This document shows positions 15,819 to 24,454 of a DNA stretch of 46,606 nt, one piece after another. A program made the position numbers and the translations under genes. The notes beneath the pieces were generated by a model that saw only the letters and a list, made by a program, of their open reading frames with translations, was not told the origin of the DNA and did not search any database. The stretch's first letter is position 1, and every line of letters begins with the position of its first letter. The stretch lies in assembly GCA_945861385.1 (NCBI GenBank), contig CAMAUI010000023.1:1-46606 (forward strand). The letters run 5' to 3'. The DNA comes from Prosthecobacter debontii. Its GTDB lineage: Bacteria; Verrucomicrobiota; Verrucomicrobiia; Chthoniobacterales; Chthoniobacteraceae.

Positions 15819-16694
15819 TCACCACTTCGTGCCGGCGCTCAGTTTGAAAAACGGCGCGGCCTCATCCGTGTGGTAGCGCCGGTCTTCGCGATGGTAATCC
15901 CACTCGCGCTCGAAGCTCGCGCCGGCGGCGGCCTCGATCTTCCAGGCACCCGCATCCCAAGTCGCGCCGACGTATGCGCGGTAATCGGTGTAATCCACCA
16001 GCGCGCCGCCGCGCTTCCCGGTCCGGTATGCGCCGCCGGCGAATTCGCCGCCCGCCCAGAGCGCAAGCCGGTCCGTCGCCTGCCATGTGATGCGCGGCTC
16101 GGGCGCGATCGCGCTCAGGGTGACGGTGTCGCTGATTTTCCAAACGAAACCGACGCCGCCGAGCAGGGGATGTTTTGCGAAGCCGTCGTAGCGCCCCATC
16201 ACAGCGAGGGAGAAGCGGTCATTCACGCGATAGCCCACGCCGAGGCGCACTGGGAAATTCCACGCGCCGCTGCCCGCATCGTCCTCGAAATACACGCCGG
16301 GACGCACCTCAAACAGTGCACCGATCTGGTCGCCCACATTGAGTTCGAGCCCGATGAGCGCGCTCACGCTCTGGAGTCTTTCCGGCAAAGGCAGCCCGCC
16401 CGAGTGGCTGAACTCGAAGCGATGCCAGTCCACGCCCAAACGAAGGTGCCATGCCCCGAGATCCCGGCCCGGCAGCCGGAGATCGGGCAGCGCAATGAGC
16501 AGCCCCGCCCGCGTGCGCCATTCCCAAGCCGAGCCGTGGCCATCGCCGTCGTAGCCGGCATCGAAACTGAACGCGCCTTCCGCGAACGCGAACGGCCGGA
16601 TGCGCTGCTCGTTCACCAGCGGCGTGCCTTCTTTTAACGGAGCACCGGCAAGTGCGGCTGTCGTGCTGGCGGCGAGGAGCAGGAGCGATTTCAT
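15819..16694 (-). CDS. Putative outer-membrane beta-barrel protein (DUF6268-like)
   Basis: The 291-residue product has a signal peptide (MKSLLLLAASTTAALAGA). The rest alternates short hydrophobic/aromatic strands with polar turns and ends in a Trp after KLSAGTKW, consistent with an outer-membrane barrel. Segments such as LGVGYRVNDRFSLAVMGRYD and GVGFVWKISDTVTLSAIAPE resemble proteins annotated DUF6268. No enzymatic motif is seen. It is divergent from the ammonium transporter gene with 313 bases between the starts. Confidence 0.75.
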   Translation of the reverse strand: MKSLLLLAASTTAALAGAPLKEGTPLVNEQRIRPFAFAEGAFSFDAGYDGDGHGSAWEWRTRAGLLIALPDLRLPGRDLGAWHLRLGVDWHRFEFSHSGGLPLPERLQSVSALIGLELNVGDQIGALFEVRPGVYFEDDAGSGAWNFPVRLGVGYRVNDRFSLAVMGRYDGFAKHPLLGGVGFVWKISDTVTLSAIAPEPRITWQATDRLALWAGGEFAGGAYRTGKRGGALVDYTDYRAYVGATWDAGAWKIEAAAGASFEREWDYHREDRRYHTDEAAPFFKLSAGTKW

Positions 16695-17007
16695 GGGGCC
16701 GTTTCTACAGACACGGAGAGTGTTGAGGGAAGGTGGATTTCAGGCCCGGCAGCAACTGTTGCTTTTTGGCCATGCGAACAAAAACGGGCCGCATGCCGGA
16801 ATGGGAATCCCCGCTGGTGATGTGAGAAAAACAGGAATTTTTCCCTGTTGGAAGGATGCGGAAGGGAGTGTGGCATCGTCGCTGCTAAGGGCGCGCCGCC
16901 GACTGACCAGCCGGGTGATCGTTGAAGCGTCGAATCAAGTGACGCTTTATGACCAGCCAGGCGGTGAGGGATGGCAAAAGACAACAACCCACAAACCAAC
17001 AACTCGA
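16695..17007. other. Regulatory region between the beta-barrel gene and amt
   Basis: This 313-base intergenic stretch separates two divergent starts. It contains the candidate sigma-54 promoter described at 16871. The sequence is visibly less GC-rich around 16750-16850. I see no RNA gene and no clear NtrC-type palindrome. Confidence 0.5.
16871..16886 (+). promoter_or_regulatory. Candidate sigma-54 promoter upstream of amt
   Basis: The sequence TGGCATCGTCGCTGCT places GG and GC exactly 10 bases apart, as in the -24/-12 consensus TGGCAC-N5-TTGC. Two of the less conserved positions differ. It lies about 120 bases before the amt start, in the right direction. Ammonium transporter/P-II operons are often sigma-54 and NtrC controlled, which makes the match more credible, but one short match in a GC-rich genome can be chance. 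Confidence 0.4.
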
Positions 17008-18555
17008 ATGAAATTGACCAAGACCATCTCCAGCCTGGCCGCCGCGATCGTGATCGCGTTCGGCTCGCTCGGAGCTACCAACGCCGTGGCCCAGTCGGCA
17101 CCAGCCCCGGCCGCAACGGCCGCACCCGCGGAGGAAAAGAAGGAGGAACCCAAGGCCGAAGCGAAAAAAGAGCCCACCACCGATGAAAAGGTGGCGGACA
17201 TCATGCAGTATTTTAGCAACCTGGCCCCGACCGGGCCGTTGAAGGACGTTCCCGGCCCCGGCCACAATGGCTTCATGATGATCTGCACCGCTCTGGTGCT
17301 CTTCATGACGCTGCCCGGCCTCGCCCTTTTCTACGGCGGTCTGGTGCGGAAAAAGAACGTTCTCTCCGTATGCGCGCAGTGCCTCGGCATCGCGGGCCTT
17401 GTCACCGTCCTCTGGTGGGCGGTGGGATACAGTCTCGTATTCGGCGGCAACTTCACACCGGCGGAAGGCGAGAAGGGCCTGTTCGGATACATCCTCGGCG
17501 GCACTGAGTACGTGATGCTCCAGGGCGTCACCGCCGCACCGAACACCACCTACTCGGCGTGGCCGTCGCAGAGCGTGTTCTCGATGTATCAGCTCATGTT
17601 CGCCATCATCACCCCGGCGCTCATCGTCGGCGCCGTCGCCGAGCGCATGAAATTCTCGGCCATCATCCTTTTCGTCACCATCTGGATGTTTGTGGTCTAT
17701 TTCCCCATGGCCCACATGGTCTGGGGCGGCACGGGCCTGATGAACGGCGTCTGGAATGCTGACGCGAAAATCCCCGCCATTGACTTTGCGGGCGGCACGG
17801 TCGTCCACATGACCTCCGGCTGGAGCGCGCTCATCCTCTGCATCATCCTCGGCAAACGCCTGGGCTTCGGAAAAGAGAAGATGTCCCCGCACAGCATGGT
17901 GCTGTGCATGGTCGGCACCGGGATGCTGTGGGTCGGCTGGTACGGCTTCAATGCCGGCTCGGCACTCGCTGCTGACGGCGTAGCCTCGCAAGCCTTCATG
18001 ACCACCACGCTCGCCGCGGCCACCGCTGGCGCAACGTGGGGTCTCATTGAGAAGCTGCTCAAGGGCCATGCGTCCATCCTCGGCATGTGCTCGGGCATCG
18101 TCGCCGGCCTCGTGGTCATCACCCCGGCCTGCGGCTTCGTCACTGCAAACGGTGCGATGATCATCGGCGTTCTCGCCGCGGTCGTGCCCTACCTGTTCGT
18201 AATGATCCTGAAAGCGAAATTCGGTTACGACGACGCGCTGGACACCTTCGGCGTCCATGCCATCGGCGGAACGCTGGGTGCCATCATGACGGGCTTCCTC
18301 GCGGACGCGAGTGTGAACAGCAATCTCATCGGCGCGGATTACGCCGGGAAGAACGGCCTCGCCAAGCTCGTCACCGAGGGCGGCCTCGTCGGGGTCCAGC
18401 TCAAGGCGGTGCTCATCACGCTGGTTCTCAGCATCGTCGGCACCATCGTCATCGCTCTTATCGTGAAAGTCGTCGTCGGCCTGCGTCCGACACCCGAGGA
18501 AGAGACCGTCGGCCTCGACCTCACCGACCATCAAGAGGAGGGCTACGTCCTCTAA
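17008..18555 (+). CDS. amt: Ammonium transporter (Amt family)
   Basis: Amt proteins conduct ammonium/ammonia across the inner membrane. The 515-residue protein has a signal peptide (to about residue 28, NAVAQ), then a segment of about 35 residues rich in Ala, Pro, Glu and Lys. The 11-helix Amt fold follows from about residue 85. The twin pore His are present at His267 (VVHMTSGW) and His417 (GVHAIGGT). Family blocks such as GLALFYGGLVRKKNVLSV and FNAGSALAADG are clear. I chose ATG 17008 because the signal peptide begins there. A glnB-like P-II gene follows 81 bases later, the usual regulatory partner that blocks the pore when nitrogen is plentiful. Confidence 0.95.
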   Translation: MKLTKTISSLAAAIVIAFGSLGATNAVAQSAPAPAATAAPAEEKKEEPKAEAKKEPTTDEKVADIMQYFSNLAPTGPLKDVPGPGHNGFMMICTALVLFMTLPGLALFYGGLVRKKNVLSVCAQCLGIAGLVTVLWWAVGYSLVFGGNFTPAEGEKGLFGYILGGTEYVMLQGVTAAPNTTYSAWPSQSVFSMYQLMFAIITPALIVGAVAERMKFSAIILFVTIWMFVVYFPMAHMVWGGTGLMNGVWNADAKIPAIDFAGGTVVHMTSGWSALILCIILGKRLGFGKEKMSPHSMVLCMVGTGMLWVGWYGFNAGSALAADGVASQAFMTTTLAAATAGATWGLIEKLLKGHASILGMCSGIVAGLVVITPACGFVTANGAMIIGVLAAVVPYLFVMILKAKFGYDDALDTFGVHAIGGTLGAIMTGFLADASVNSNLIGADYAGKNGLAKLVTEGGLVGVQLKAVLITLVLSIVGTIVIALIVKVVVGLRPTPEEETVGLDLTDHQEEGYVL

Positions 18556-18975
<420 letters not shown>

Positions 18976-19004
18976 TCTCCGGCCAAAACCGGGGAGTGTG
19001 TCTC

Positions 19005-19045
19005 GCGCCGGTCCGGGGAAACCCCCGGGCCGGCGCCTTTTTTTT
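19005..19045 (+). terminator. Rho-independent terminator after the P-II gene
   Basis: A 14-base stem pairs 19005-19018 with 19023-19036 around a short A-rich loop, with a single G-T pair, and is followed by eight T at 19038-19045. This is a strong intrinsic terminator closing the amt-glnB unit, about 30 bases after the stop codon. Confidence 0.92.
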
Positions 19046-19106
19046 CATGGCGCCGAACGCCGCGCCCGCCGGGAGGTCTTAAATTCCGTTTCGCACCTTG
19101 TCCGAC

Positions 19107-19451
19107 ATGAACCGACCTGCCACTTTTCACACCGTGAAGCACCTTCCGTTGTTTGCCATCGTATTTCTAAGCGGCTGCCAGACGCAGTACACCAGGATTA
19201 CCGTCAGGGATTTCGAGAACCAGCCGATGGTCGAGTGGATCGCCGAGGGCCGCGTAAAAAAGGTCGAGCAGGGCTACTCGATCAGCGCCGTCCAGCGCAC
19301 CAGCGGCGGCGCTTATCCGAAAGCCTCGAAATATCCCAACGGCTGGCGCACCACCGTCACCGGGCCGAATATCGTCAAACAACCCGTGGACAAACCCGAC
19401 TGGCTCGCCGGACTCGATCGCGATCCCGCCCCGGCCCCGGTGGCAAAGTAA
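19107..19451 (+). CDS. Small lipoprotein, 114 aa, unknown function
   Basis: The start ATG 19107 gives an N-terminal signal ending FLSGC, a good lipobox, so the protein is likely lipid-anchored. The mature part (about 90 residues) has ITVRDFENQPMVEWIAEGRV and YSISAVQRTSGG, and ends in an Ala/Pro tail. I do not recognise a family. A TTG three codons upstream is less likely. Its TAA stop (19449-19451) directly abuts the stop of the convergent mtnP gene. Confidence 0.72.
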   Translation: MNRPATFHTVKHLPLFAIVFLSGCQTQYTRITVRDFENQPMVEWIAEGRVKKVEQGYSISAVQRTSGGAYPKASKYPNGWRTTVTGPNIVKQPVDKPDWLAGLDRDPAPAPVAK

Positions 19452-20312
19452 CTACGCGAATCTCGCGAGGATCGGCGCAAGCCTCTCCACCGTCCCGGCC
19501 GGCCACAGCTTCCGGTCGGTGACCAGTGCGGAGTCGAGCGCGCGGTGCTCTGGCCAGTCCGCCTTCGCAGGGATGCGCGGCACCACCCGGGCGATGATCT
19601 TTTTTGCCGCTTCCGCATTCGCCATGAGGTGCGCGATCACCGCCTCCGCGGTCACGGGTTCCTCCTCCACCTTCCAGCAATCGTAGTCGGTGATCATCGC
19701 CAAAGTTGCGACGGCGATCTCCGCCTCGCGGCAGAGCTTCACCTCGGCGAGGTTCGTCATGCCGATCACGTCGAAGCCCAGCTTCCGGTTCGTCTCGCTC
19801 TCCGCCCGCGTGCTGAACTGCGGCCCGTCCATGTTCACGTAAGTCCCCCCTGCGTGCATCGTGCAGCCCAGCGCCGCGCCCTCTTCGTGAATGAGCTTTT
19901 GCAGCCCCGCCGAAACCGGCTCCGCAAAGGAAACATGCGCCACGATCCCTCCGCCGAAGAACGTGTGAATCTGCGACGTGCGGTCGAAAAATTGCGACGG
20001 CAGCACGATGTGCCGCGGCGCGTATTTTTCCTGAAGCGAGCCGACAGCCGTGACGCAAATCACAAACCGCACGCCCAGCGAGCGCAGCGCCCAGATGTTC
20101 GCTCGATGCGGCAGCTCGTGCGGCAGGATGCGGTGCCCGCGCGCATGGCGGGGGAGGAAAAAAACATGCCTGCCCGCCAGCCTGCCGCCGATGATCGCGT
20201 CCGATGGCGCGCCGAATGGCGTCTCCACGTGATGCTCCGTCACGTCCGTGAGACCCTCGATCTGGTAAAGCCCGCTGCCGCCGATGATGCCGATGTGTGC
20301 TGGTTCTGACAT
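19452..20312 (-). CDS. mtnP: S-methyl-5'-thioadenosine phosphorylase
   Basis: Cleaves methylthioadenosine to adenine and methylthioribose-1-phosphate in the methionine salvage pathway. The 286-residue protein belongs to the PNP/MTAP family: HIGIIGGSGLY at the N-terminus, PRHARGHRILPHELPHRANI (phosphate and substrate site), and NMDGPQFSTRAESETNR with the MTAP-type sequence. MITDYDCWKVEEEPVT near residue 205 contains the Asp that contacts adenine. The length is normal. No other methionine salvage gene is adjacent; the neighbour upstream is a LysR regulator on the same strand, 48 bases away. Confidence 0.9.
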   Translation of the reverse strand: MSEPAHIGIIGGSGLYQIEGLTDVTEHHVETPFGAPSDAIIGGRLAGRHVFFLPRHARGHRILPHELPHRANIWALRSLGVRFVICVTAVGSLQEKYAPRHIVLPSQFFDRTSQIHTFFGGGIVAHVSFAEPVSAGLQKLIHEEGAALGCTMHAGGTYVNMDGPQFSTRAESETNRKLGFDVIGMTNLAEVKLCREAEIAVATLAMITDYDCWKVEEEPVTAEAVIAHLMANAEAAKKIIARVVPRIPAKADWPEHRALDSALVTDRKLWPAGTVERLAPILARFA

Positions 20313-20360
20313 GGTGCGGAGGGAAGCAGAATCACGCCGTGTGAGAAGCGGGAACTGCTT

Positions 20361-21239
20361 TCAGTCCCCCTTCAGCGCGGCAATGAACTCCCTCAGACCC
20401 GGCGGGCGCGGGTGCGTGCGGCTGACGAGGAAACCGAGCGGACGCGTCATCCGCGGAGAAGTGATTGGCACCGCGGCGAGTTGGCCGCTCCTCACCTCCG
20501 CCGCAACGGTGTTTGCAGGGACGATGGATACCCCGCTCTCGATTTCGACGGCCCGCTTCACGGTCTCGACGCTGTCGAATTCGGTCGCGTGGACCGCGCC
20601 GAGGCCGGCCCTGCGGAGTTGCTGGTCAATGACCTTGCGCGTGGGCGCATCGGGCCTGAAAGCGATGAATCGCTCGCCTTTCAAATCCTGCAGCCTGACG
20701 CCAGCCCGCGATGCGAGCCGGTGTTTCGGATGGCAGATGAGGATGAGTTCGTCCTCGGCAAAGACCTCCGCGATCAAGCCGGGGCGCTTCACCGGATACG
20801 CCACAAGGCCGATATCCGCCTCACCGCTCCCGACCATCTCGTACACCTGCGGCGATCTGCGGTACTCGACCTTCGCCTCGATGAGCGGGAATTTTTCGCG
20901 CAATTTCCTCAGCAGAGGCGGCAGCTCGTGGAGGCCGATGCTGTAAATGCTCGCGATGCGAAGCCCACCGGAAATCTCGTTCTTCAGCGTTCTGACCGCT
21001 TCGCCGAACGTCTCCCAAATTTCGATGATCGCGGTGGCCGCCTTGAGGAAGGCGACGCCTTCCGGTGTCAGCGACGCGGAACGGCGTGTGCGTTCGAGAA
21101 GCGCGCAGCCAAAGCGCGCCTCGACGCTGCGGACCTGCTGGCTCACCGCACTCTGGCTGATGTGGTTGAGTTCGGCCGCCCTGGAAAAGCTGCCGGTCTC
21201 GGCCAGGTCACGGAAGACTTTGAGCGATTCGATGAACAT
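20361..21239 (-). CDS. LysR-family transcriptional regulator
   Basis: A 292-residue LysR regulator. The N-terminal winged helix-turn-helix is clear (MFIESLKVFRDLAETGSFSR, then AAELNHISQSAVSQQVRSVE). An effector-binding domain follows from about residue 90 (GGLRIASIYSIGLHELPPLL). The effector domain resembles the CysB/CysL-like group. It is divergent from the YggS gene, 81 bases between starts, and upstream of mtnP on the same strand, so either could be a target. The effector is not predictable. Confidence 0.9.
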   Translation of the reverse strand: MFIESLKVFRDLAETGSFSRAAELNHISQSAVSQQVRSVEARFGCALLERTRRSASLTPEGVAFLKAATAIIEIWETFGEAVRTLKNEISGGLRIASIYSIGLHELPPLLRKLREKFPLIEAKVEYRRSPQVYEMVGSGEADIGLVAYPVKRPGLIAEVFAEDELILICHPKHRLASRAGVRLQDLKGERFIAFRPDAPTRKVIDQQLRRAGLGAVHATEFDSVETVKRAVEIESGVSIVPANTVAAEVRSGQLAAVPITSPRMTRPLGFLVSRTHPRPPGLREFIAALKGD

Positions 21240-21320
21240 TCGGTTTGCTGTGGGAGAAAAAGCGGGGATTTAGATCGCTGGCCAGCAAACTTGCGCGCAA
21301 GAAATTGCGTCAGCACACGC

Positions 21321-22052
21321 ATGACACCCGAAATTTCCATTTCCGAACGCCTCGACGCGGTTCGCGCGCGGATCGCCGCGGCCGCGGCGGCGGCAGGTCG
21401 TCCGGCGGACGAAGTGACGCTCGTGGCCGTGTCGAAAACACACCCGCCCGGGGCCGTTGCCGAGGCCCTGGCCGGCGGGCAGGCCATTTTCGGCGAGAGC
21501 CGTGTGCAGGAGGCTCGTGCGAAGATCCCGCTCGTCCCGGGGCGCGCGCGATGGCACTTCATCGGCCACCTTCAAAAGAACAAAATCCGCCACGCTCTGC
21601 CGTTGTTCGAACTGCTCCACGGCGTGGATTCGCTGGAGCTTGCGCGCGATATTGACCGGGTCGCGGGCGAGACGGGCGCATTTCCCCGGATCCTTCTCGA
21701 GGTGAATGTCGCAGGGGAAGGAACCAAGTTCGGCTTCACGCCGGAACAGCTTCGCGGGCAGATGGAGGACGTGCTCGCGCTCGACCGTCTGAATGTGGAC
21801 GGGCTGATGTGCATCCCGCCGCCGCAGCCGCGCGAGGAGATGGCGCGCCCGTTCTTTTCCGCGCTGCGCGAATGTCGCGACCGCCTCCAGGCCGAGTTTG
21901 GCGTCCCGCTTCCACAGCTCTCGATGGGCATGAGCGGCGACTTTGGCGCGGCGATCGCCGAGGGCGCGACACTCGTGCGCGTGGGCTCCGCGATCTTCGG
22001 CCCGCGCAGCGGCAGGACATGGAAACCAACCGCGGAAAATTTCGACGACTGA
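21321..22052 (+). CDS. YggS-family pyridoxal phosphate homeostasis protein
   Basis: A 243-residue PLP-binding protein of the YggS/PROSC family (alanine-racemase-like barrel without racemase activity), involved in vitamin B6 and amino acid homeostasis. The PLP Lys is in LVAVSKTHPP. Other family blocks are FGESRVQEARAK, WHFIGHLQKNK, VNVAGEGTKFGF, LSMGMSGDFGAAIAEG and VRVGSAIFG. I chose ATG 21321 at the family start; the frame is open far upstream, antisense to the LysR gene. The next gene starts one base after its stop. Confidence 0.93.
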   Translation: MTPEISISERLDAVRARIAAAAAAAGRPADEVTLVAVSKTHPPGAVAEALAGGQAIFGESRVQEARAKIPLVPGRARWHFIGHLQKNKIRHALPLFELLHGVDSLELARDIDRVAGETGAFPRILLEVNVAGEGTKFGFTPEQLRGQMEDVLALDRLNVDGLMCIPPPQPREEMARPFFSALRECRDRLQAEFGVPLPQLSMGMSGDFGAAIAEGATLVRVGSAIFGPRSGRTWKPTAENFDD

Positions 22053-22053
22053 C

Positions 22054-22359
22054 ATGGCCGAAAGACTCTCACCTGTGAACATCGCCGTGATCGGCAACGA
22101 ACTCGCCATCGCGTGGAGCGACGGCAGGGAATCTTACTTTCAGTTTGAGACCCTGCGCCGCTCATGCCCCTGTGCCGTCTGCTGCGGCGAGCCGGATGCG
22201 CTCGGGAACATCGAGCGCCCCGACGTGCATCACACGCCCGCGAGTTTCGAGCTTCGAGGCTGGGCGCTTGTAGGCGGCTACGCGCTCCAGCCCACGTGGG
22301 GTGATGGCCACGCGACAGGCCTCTTTTCCTTCAATTACCTGCGCAGGCTTTCGTCCTAG
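22054..22359 (+). CDS. DUF971 protein (gamma-butyrobetaine hydroxylase N-terminal-like)
   Basis: A 101-residue protein matching the small zinc-binding DUF971 domain: LAIAWSDGRESYFQFETLRR, SCPCAVCCGE (Cys cluster) and GGYALQPTWGDGHATGLFSF. In bacteria such stand-alone domains are often near iron-sulphur or Mrp-type genes, but none is seen here. It follows yggS by one base and is probably co-transcribed. Its TAG stop shares the self-complementary tetramer CTAG with the stop of the convergent cupin gene. Confidence 0.88.
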   Translation: MAERLSPVNIAVIGNELAIAWSDGRESYFQFETLRRSCPCAVCCGEPDALGNIERPDVHHTPASFELRGWALVGGYALQPTWGDGHATGLFSFNYLRRLSS

Positions 22360-23078
22360 CCCAGGTAGCGCTGCCATTCCGCTGGCAGCGGCGCACTCTC
22401 GATGTCCGCGGCGATGCGGCCTTCAAAGTCCGGCTGGAACGTCGTGGTGGTGCCGTAAACCATGATCGCGTCGCGCGAGCCCTCGGCGCGCAGCGCGTGC
22501 GCGACCCCGGCCGGGATGACGACGCCGGTGTTGTTCGGCCCGCGCTGGTCGTCGCCCTCGATGATGAATCGCATCACGCGACGGGGCATCCCGGCGCGCT
22601 CATCCACGAGGATCATTTCCACATTTCCCTGCACGAAGAACATCGCATCCCACTGCTCGCGGTCGTACGGGCGCAGGGAAAAATTCCCCGGCTCCTCGAT
22701 GAACAGCCTGCGAAACCACGCCTCGGGCGCGGTGCCACCCGGGATGTGCGGCGGGTGGATGTGAAAGCCCTTGGCCGTCGCCGCGAACATCCGCGCGGTG
22801 GCCCACTGCCGCGGGCGCATGCCGATGGCGTGGAGCGGCCCCTCGTCCATTCGTGCGAGCTCGCCAAAGACACCGCGGTGCCGCTGCGGATGGATGGTGC
22901 GCGGGAAAACCTCGACGCCGGGGATCCACGCGGCCTCGAGTTCCGAACGCTTTGCGATCAGTTCGCGAGCTTCGACACCAGAGGTCGCGAGGCGCTCGGC
23001 GGGCGAGTTCTGCGAGTAGTTGCGCTGCGCGAGCTGTTCGCGGGCGTCGGGTTTCAGTGCGTGCCAGAGATCGGACAT
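22356..23078 (-). CDS. RmlC-like cupin, dTDP-4-dehydrorhamnose 3,5-epimerase family
   Basis: The 240-residue product has a cupin core resembling sugar 3,5-epimerases: FPRTIHPQRHRGVFGELAR, GFHIHPPHIPGGTAPEAWF, NVEMILVDER and VVIPAGVAHAL. The enzyme class inverts C3 and C5 of dTDP-4-keto sugars for rhamnose-type sugars. It lies downstream of an epimerase, a glycosyltransferase and an asparagine synthase on the same strand, which fits surface-polysaccharide synthesis. I chose ATG 23078. The first 13 codons also occur as a broken copy at 23256-23297. Substrate not certain; rmlA/B/D are not in the window. Confidence 0.72.
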   Translation of the reverse strand: MSDLWHALKPDAREQLAQRNYSQNSPAERLATSGVEARELIAKRSELEAAWIPGVEVFPRTIHPQRHRGVFGELARMDEGPLHAIGMRPRQWATARMFAATAKGFHIHPPHIPGGTAPEAWFRRLFIEEPGNFSLRPYDREQWDAMFFVQGNVEMILVDERAGMPRRVMRFIIEGDDQRGPNNTGVVIPAGVAHALRAEGSRDAIMVYGTTTTFQPDFEGRIAADIESAPLPAEWQRYLG

Positions 23079-23425
23079 GGCGGGCATGTTGAGGGAGCCG
23101 GGCGCTGTGGTGCAAGCTGCCAGCTTGCACCGGGCCGGGCCCTGTGGCGCAAGCTGCCAGCTTGCGTCGGGCTGGGCGCACGGATGCTGGTGACGAATCC
23201 GGACCATGGTTCGCCGTGCGACGGTTCTCATGGCAGGCTGGCAGCCTGCCCCACGTTAGCGGGCGTCGGGTTTCAGTGCGTGGCAGAGATCGGACATGGC
23301 GGGCCCTGTGGCGCAAGCTGCCAGCTTGCGTCGGGCTGGGCGCGCGGATGCTGGTGACGAATCCGGATCATGGTTCGCCGTGCGACGGTTTTCTTGGCAG
23401 GCTGGCAGCCTGCCCCACGTTAGCG
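23040..23425. repeat. Tandem duplication with REP elements at the 5' end of the cupin gene
   Basis: Two diverged copies lie head to tail: A at about 23040-23262 and B at about 23259-23425, in register at a distance of 219 bases at the start. Each holds the first 13 codons of the cupin gene with its ATG, at least one GTGG REP (A: 23107 and 23144; B: 23308), and a variant palindrome GCAGGCTGGCAGCCTGC (23233-23249, 23397-23413). Copy B lacks about 55 bases, including one REP. Copy B ends at the stop codon of the epimerase gene. In copy B the cupin start reads MSDLCHALKPDAR and then a stop (23297 to 23256). Confidence 0.85.
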
Positions 23426-24442
23426 GCGCGCATACCACTTCACCGTTTCGGCAAGACCGGCTTCGACGCTCACTTCGGGGTCGAACCCGAGCGCGGTCTG
23501 GATTTTTGAAATATCCGCCGAGGAATGCCGGATGTCGCCGGGTCGCGGCGGGCCATGGCGCGGGGGACTCGCCCTGATCGTGGCGTCGAGTTCCTTGAGC
23601 TTCCCGCAGATCATCCGATGCAGGGCGTTCAGCGTGGTGCTGCCGCCGAGCGCGACGTTGAAAATCCCGCCCGCGGTGGACGGGTCGGCGGTGCAACCTG
23701 CAAGCAGGTTTGCCTGCACGACGTTCGCCACATGGCAGAAATCACGCGTCTGTTCACCGTCACCATTCACCACGCATTCGCCGCCGGCAATGAGGGTGGA
23801 CACCCAGAGCGGAAGGACCGCCGCGTAACCGCCGGCCGGGTTCTGGCGCGGGCCAAAGACATTGAAATATCGCAGCCCGATGCACCGCATCTGGAAGTGA
23901 TGCGCGAAGAGCCACGCGTAGTGCTCGTCCATCAGTTTCGACGCACCGTAGGGCGACATAGGCCGGCCGATGCGGTCCTCGCGCTGCGGCATCGTCGTGT
24001 CGTCCCCATAGACCGCGGCGCTGCTCGCATAGACGAAGTTTTTCACGCCCGCATCGCGCGAGGCGAGGAGCATGTTCAACGTCCCGGTGACGTTTGTTTC
24101 GTGGCAGAAAAGCGGGTCATCAATGCTCGCCGGGACGGAAATAAATCCGGCTTCGTGCAGCACTGTGTCCGCGCCCGTACACGCCGCCCGGCAGGTGACG
24201 AGATCGGTCACATCGCCGTGCAGCAGGGAAAAATTATTGCACGCCTCGCGACCGACCTTATCGAAGCAGTCGTTGAGATTTCGCTGGGTGCCGGTGGTGA
24301 AATTATCGAGCCCGACGACCTTCTGGCCGAGCGACAGCAGCTTCTCGACGAGGTGCGACCCGATGAATCCCGCGCAGCCGGTGACCAGCCACTTGCGTGG
24401 ATTTGCGCGGAGGGCGTTCTGGAGTGTCTCGTAGGCGGACAT
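23420..24442 (-). CDS. NAD-dependent UDP-sugar 4-epimerase (WbpP/TviC-like)
   Basis: A 340-residue extended short-chain dehydrogenase. It has the NAD motif GCAGFIGSH (Gly22, Gly25, Gly28), VYASSAAVYGDD, and the catalytic pair Tyr165/Lys169 (SPYGASKLMDEH). RYFNVFGPRQNPAGGYAAVL is typical of the UDP-GlcNAc/GlcNAcA 4-epimerase subgroup (WbpP, TviC). It provides a nucleotide sugar for surface glycans. It ends inside the REP-associated duplication and starts 12 bases after the GT4 gene, so the two are one unit. Confidence 0.85.
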   Translation of the reverse strand: MSAYETLQNALRANPRKWLVTGCAGFIGSHLVEKLLSLGQKVVGLDNFTTGTQRNLNDCFDKVGREACNNFSLLHGDVTDLVTCRAACTGADTVLHEAGFISVPASIDDPLFCHETNVTGTLNMLLASRDAGVKNFVYASSAAVYGDDTTMPQREDRIGRPMSPYGASKLMDEHYAWLFAHHFQMRCIGLRYFNVFGPRQNPAGGYAAVLPLWVSTLIAGGECVVNGDGEQTRDFCHVANVVQANLLAGCTADPSTAGGIFNVALGGSTTLNALHRMICGKLKELDATIRASPPRHGPPRPGDIRHSSADISKIQTALGFDPEVSVEAGLAETVKWYARR

Positions 24443-24454
24443 CGCGCGGACTGA

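Noticed and set aside
16885..18534. A 549-codon open frame antisense to amt
   Set aside because: Its residues are mostly Asp, His, Glu, Arg and Ala, as expected for the reverse frame of a GC-rich gene; the plus strand encodes a clear Amt protein.
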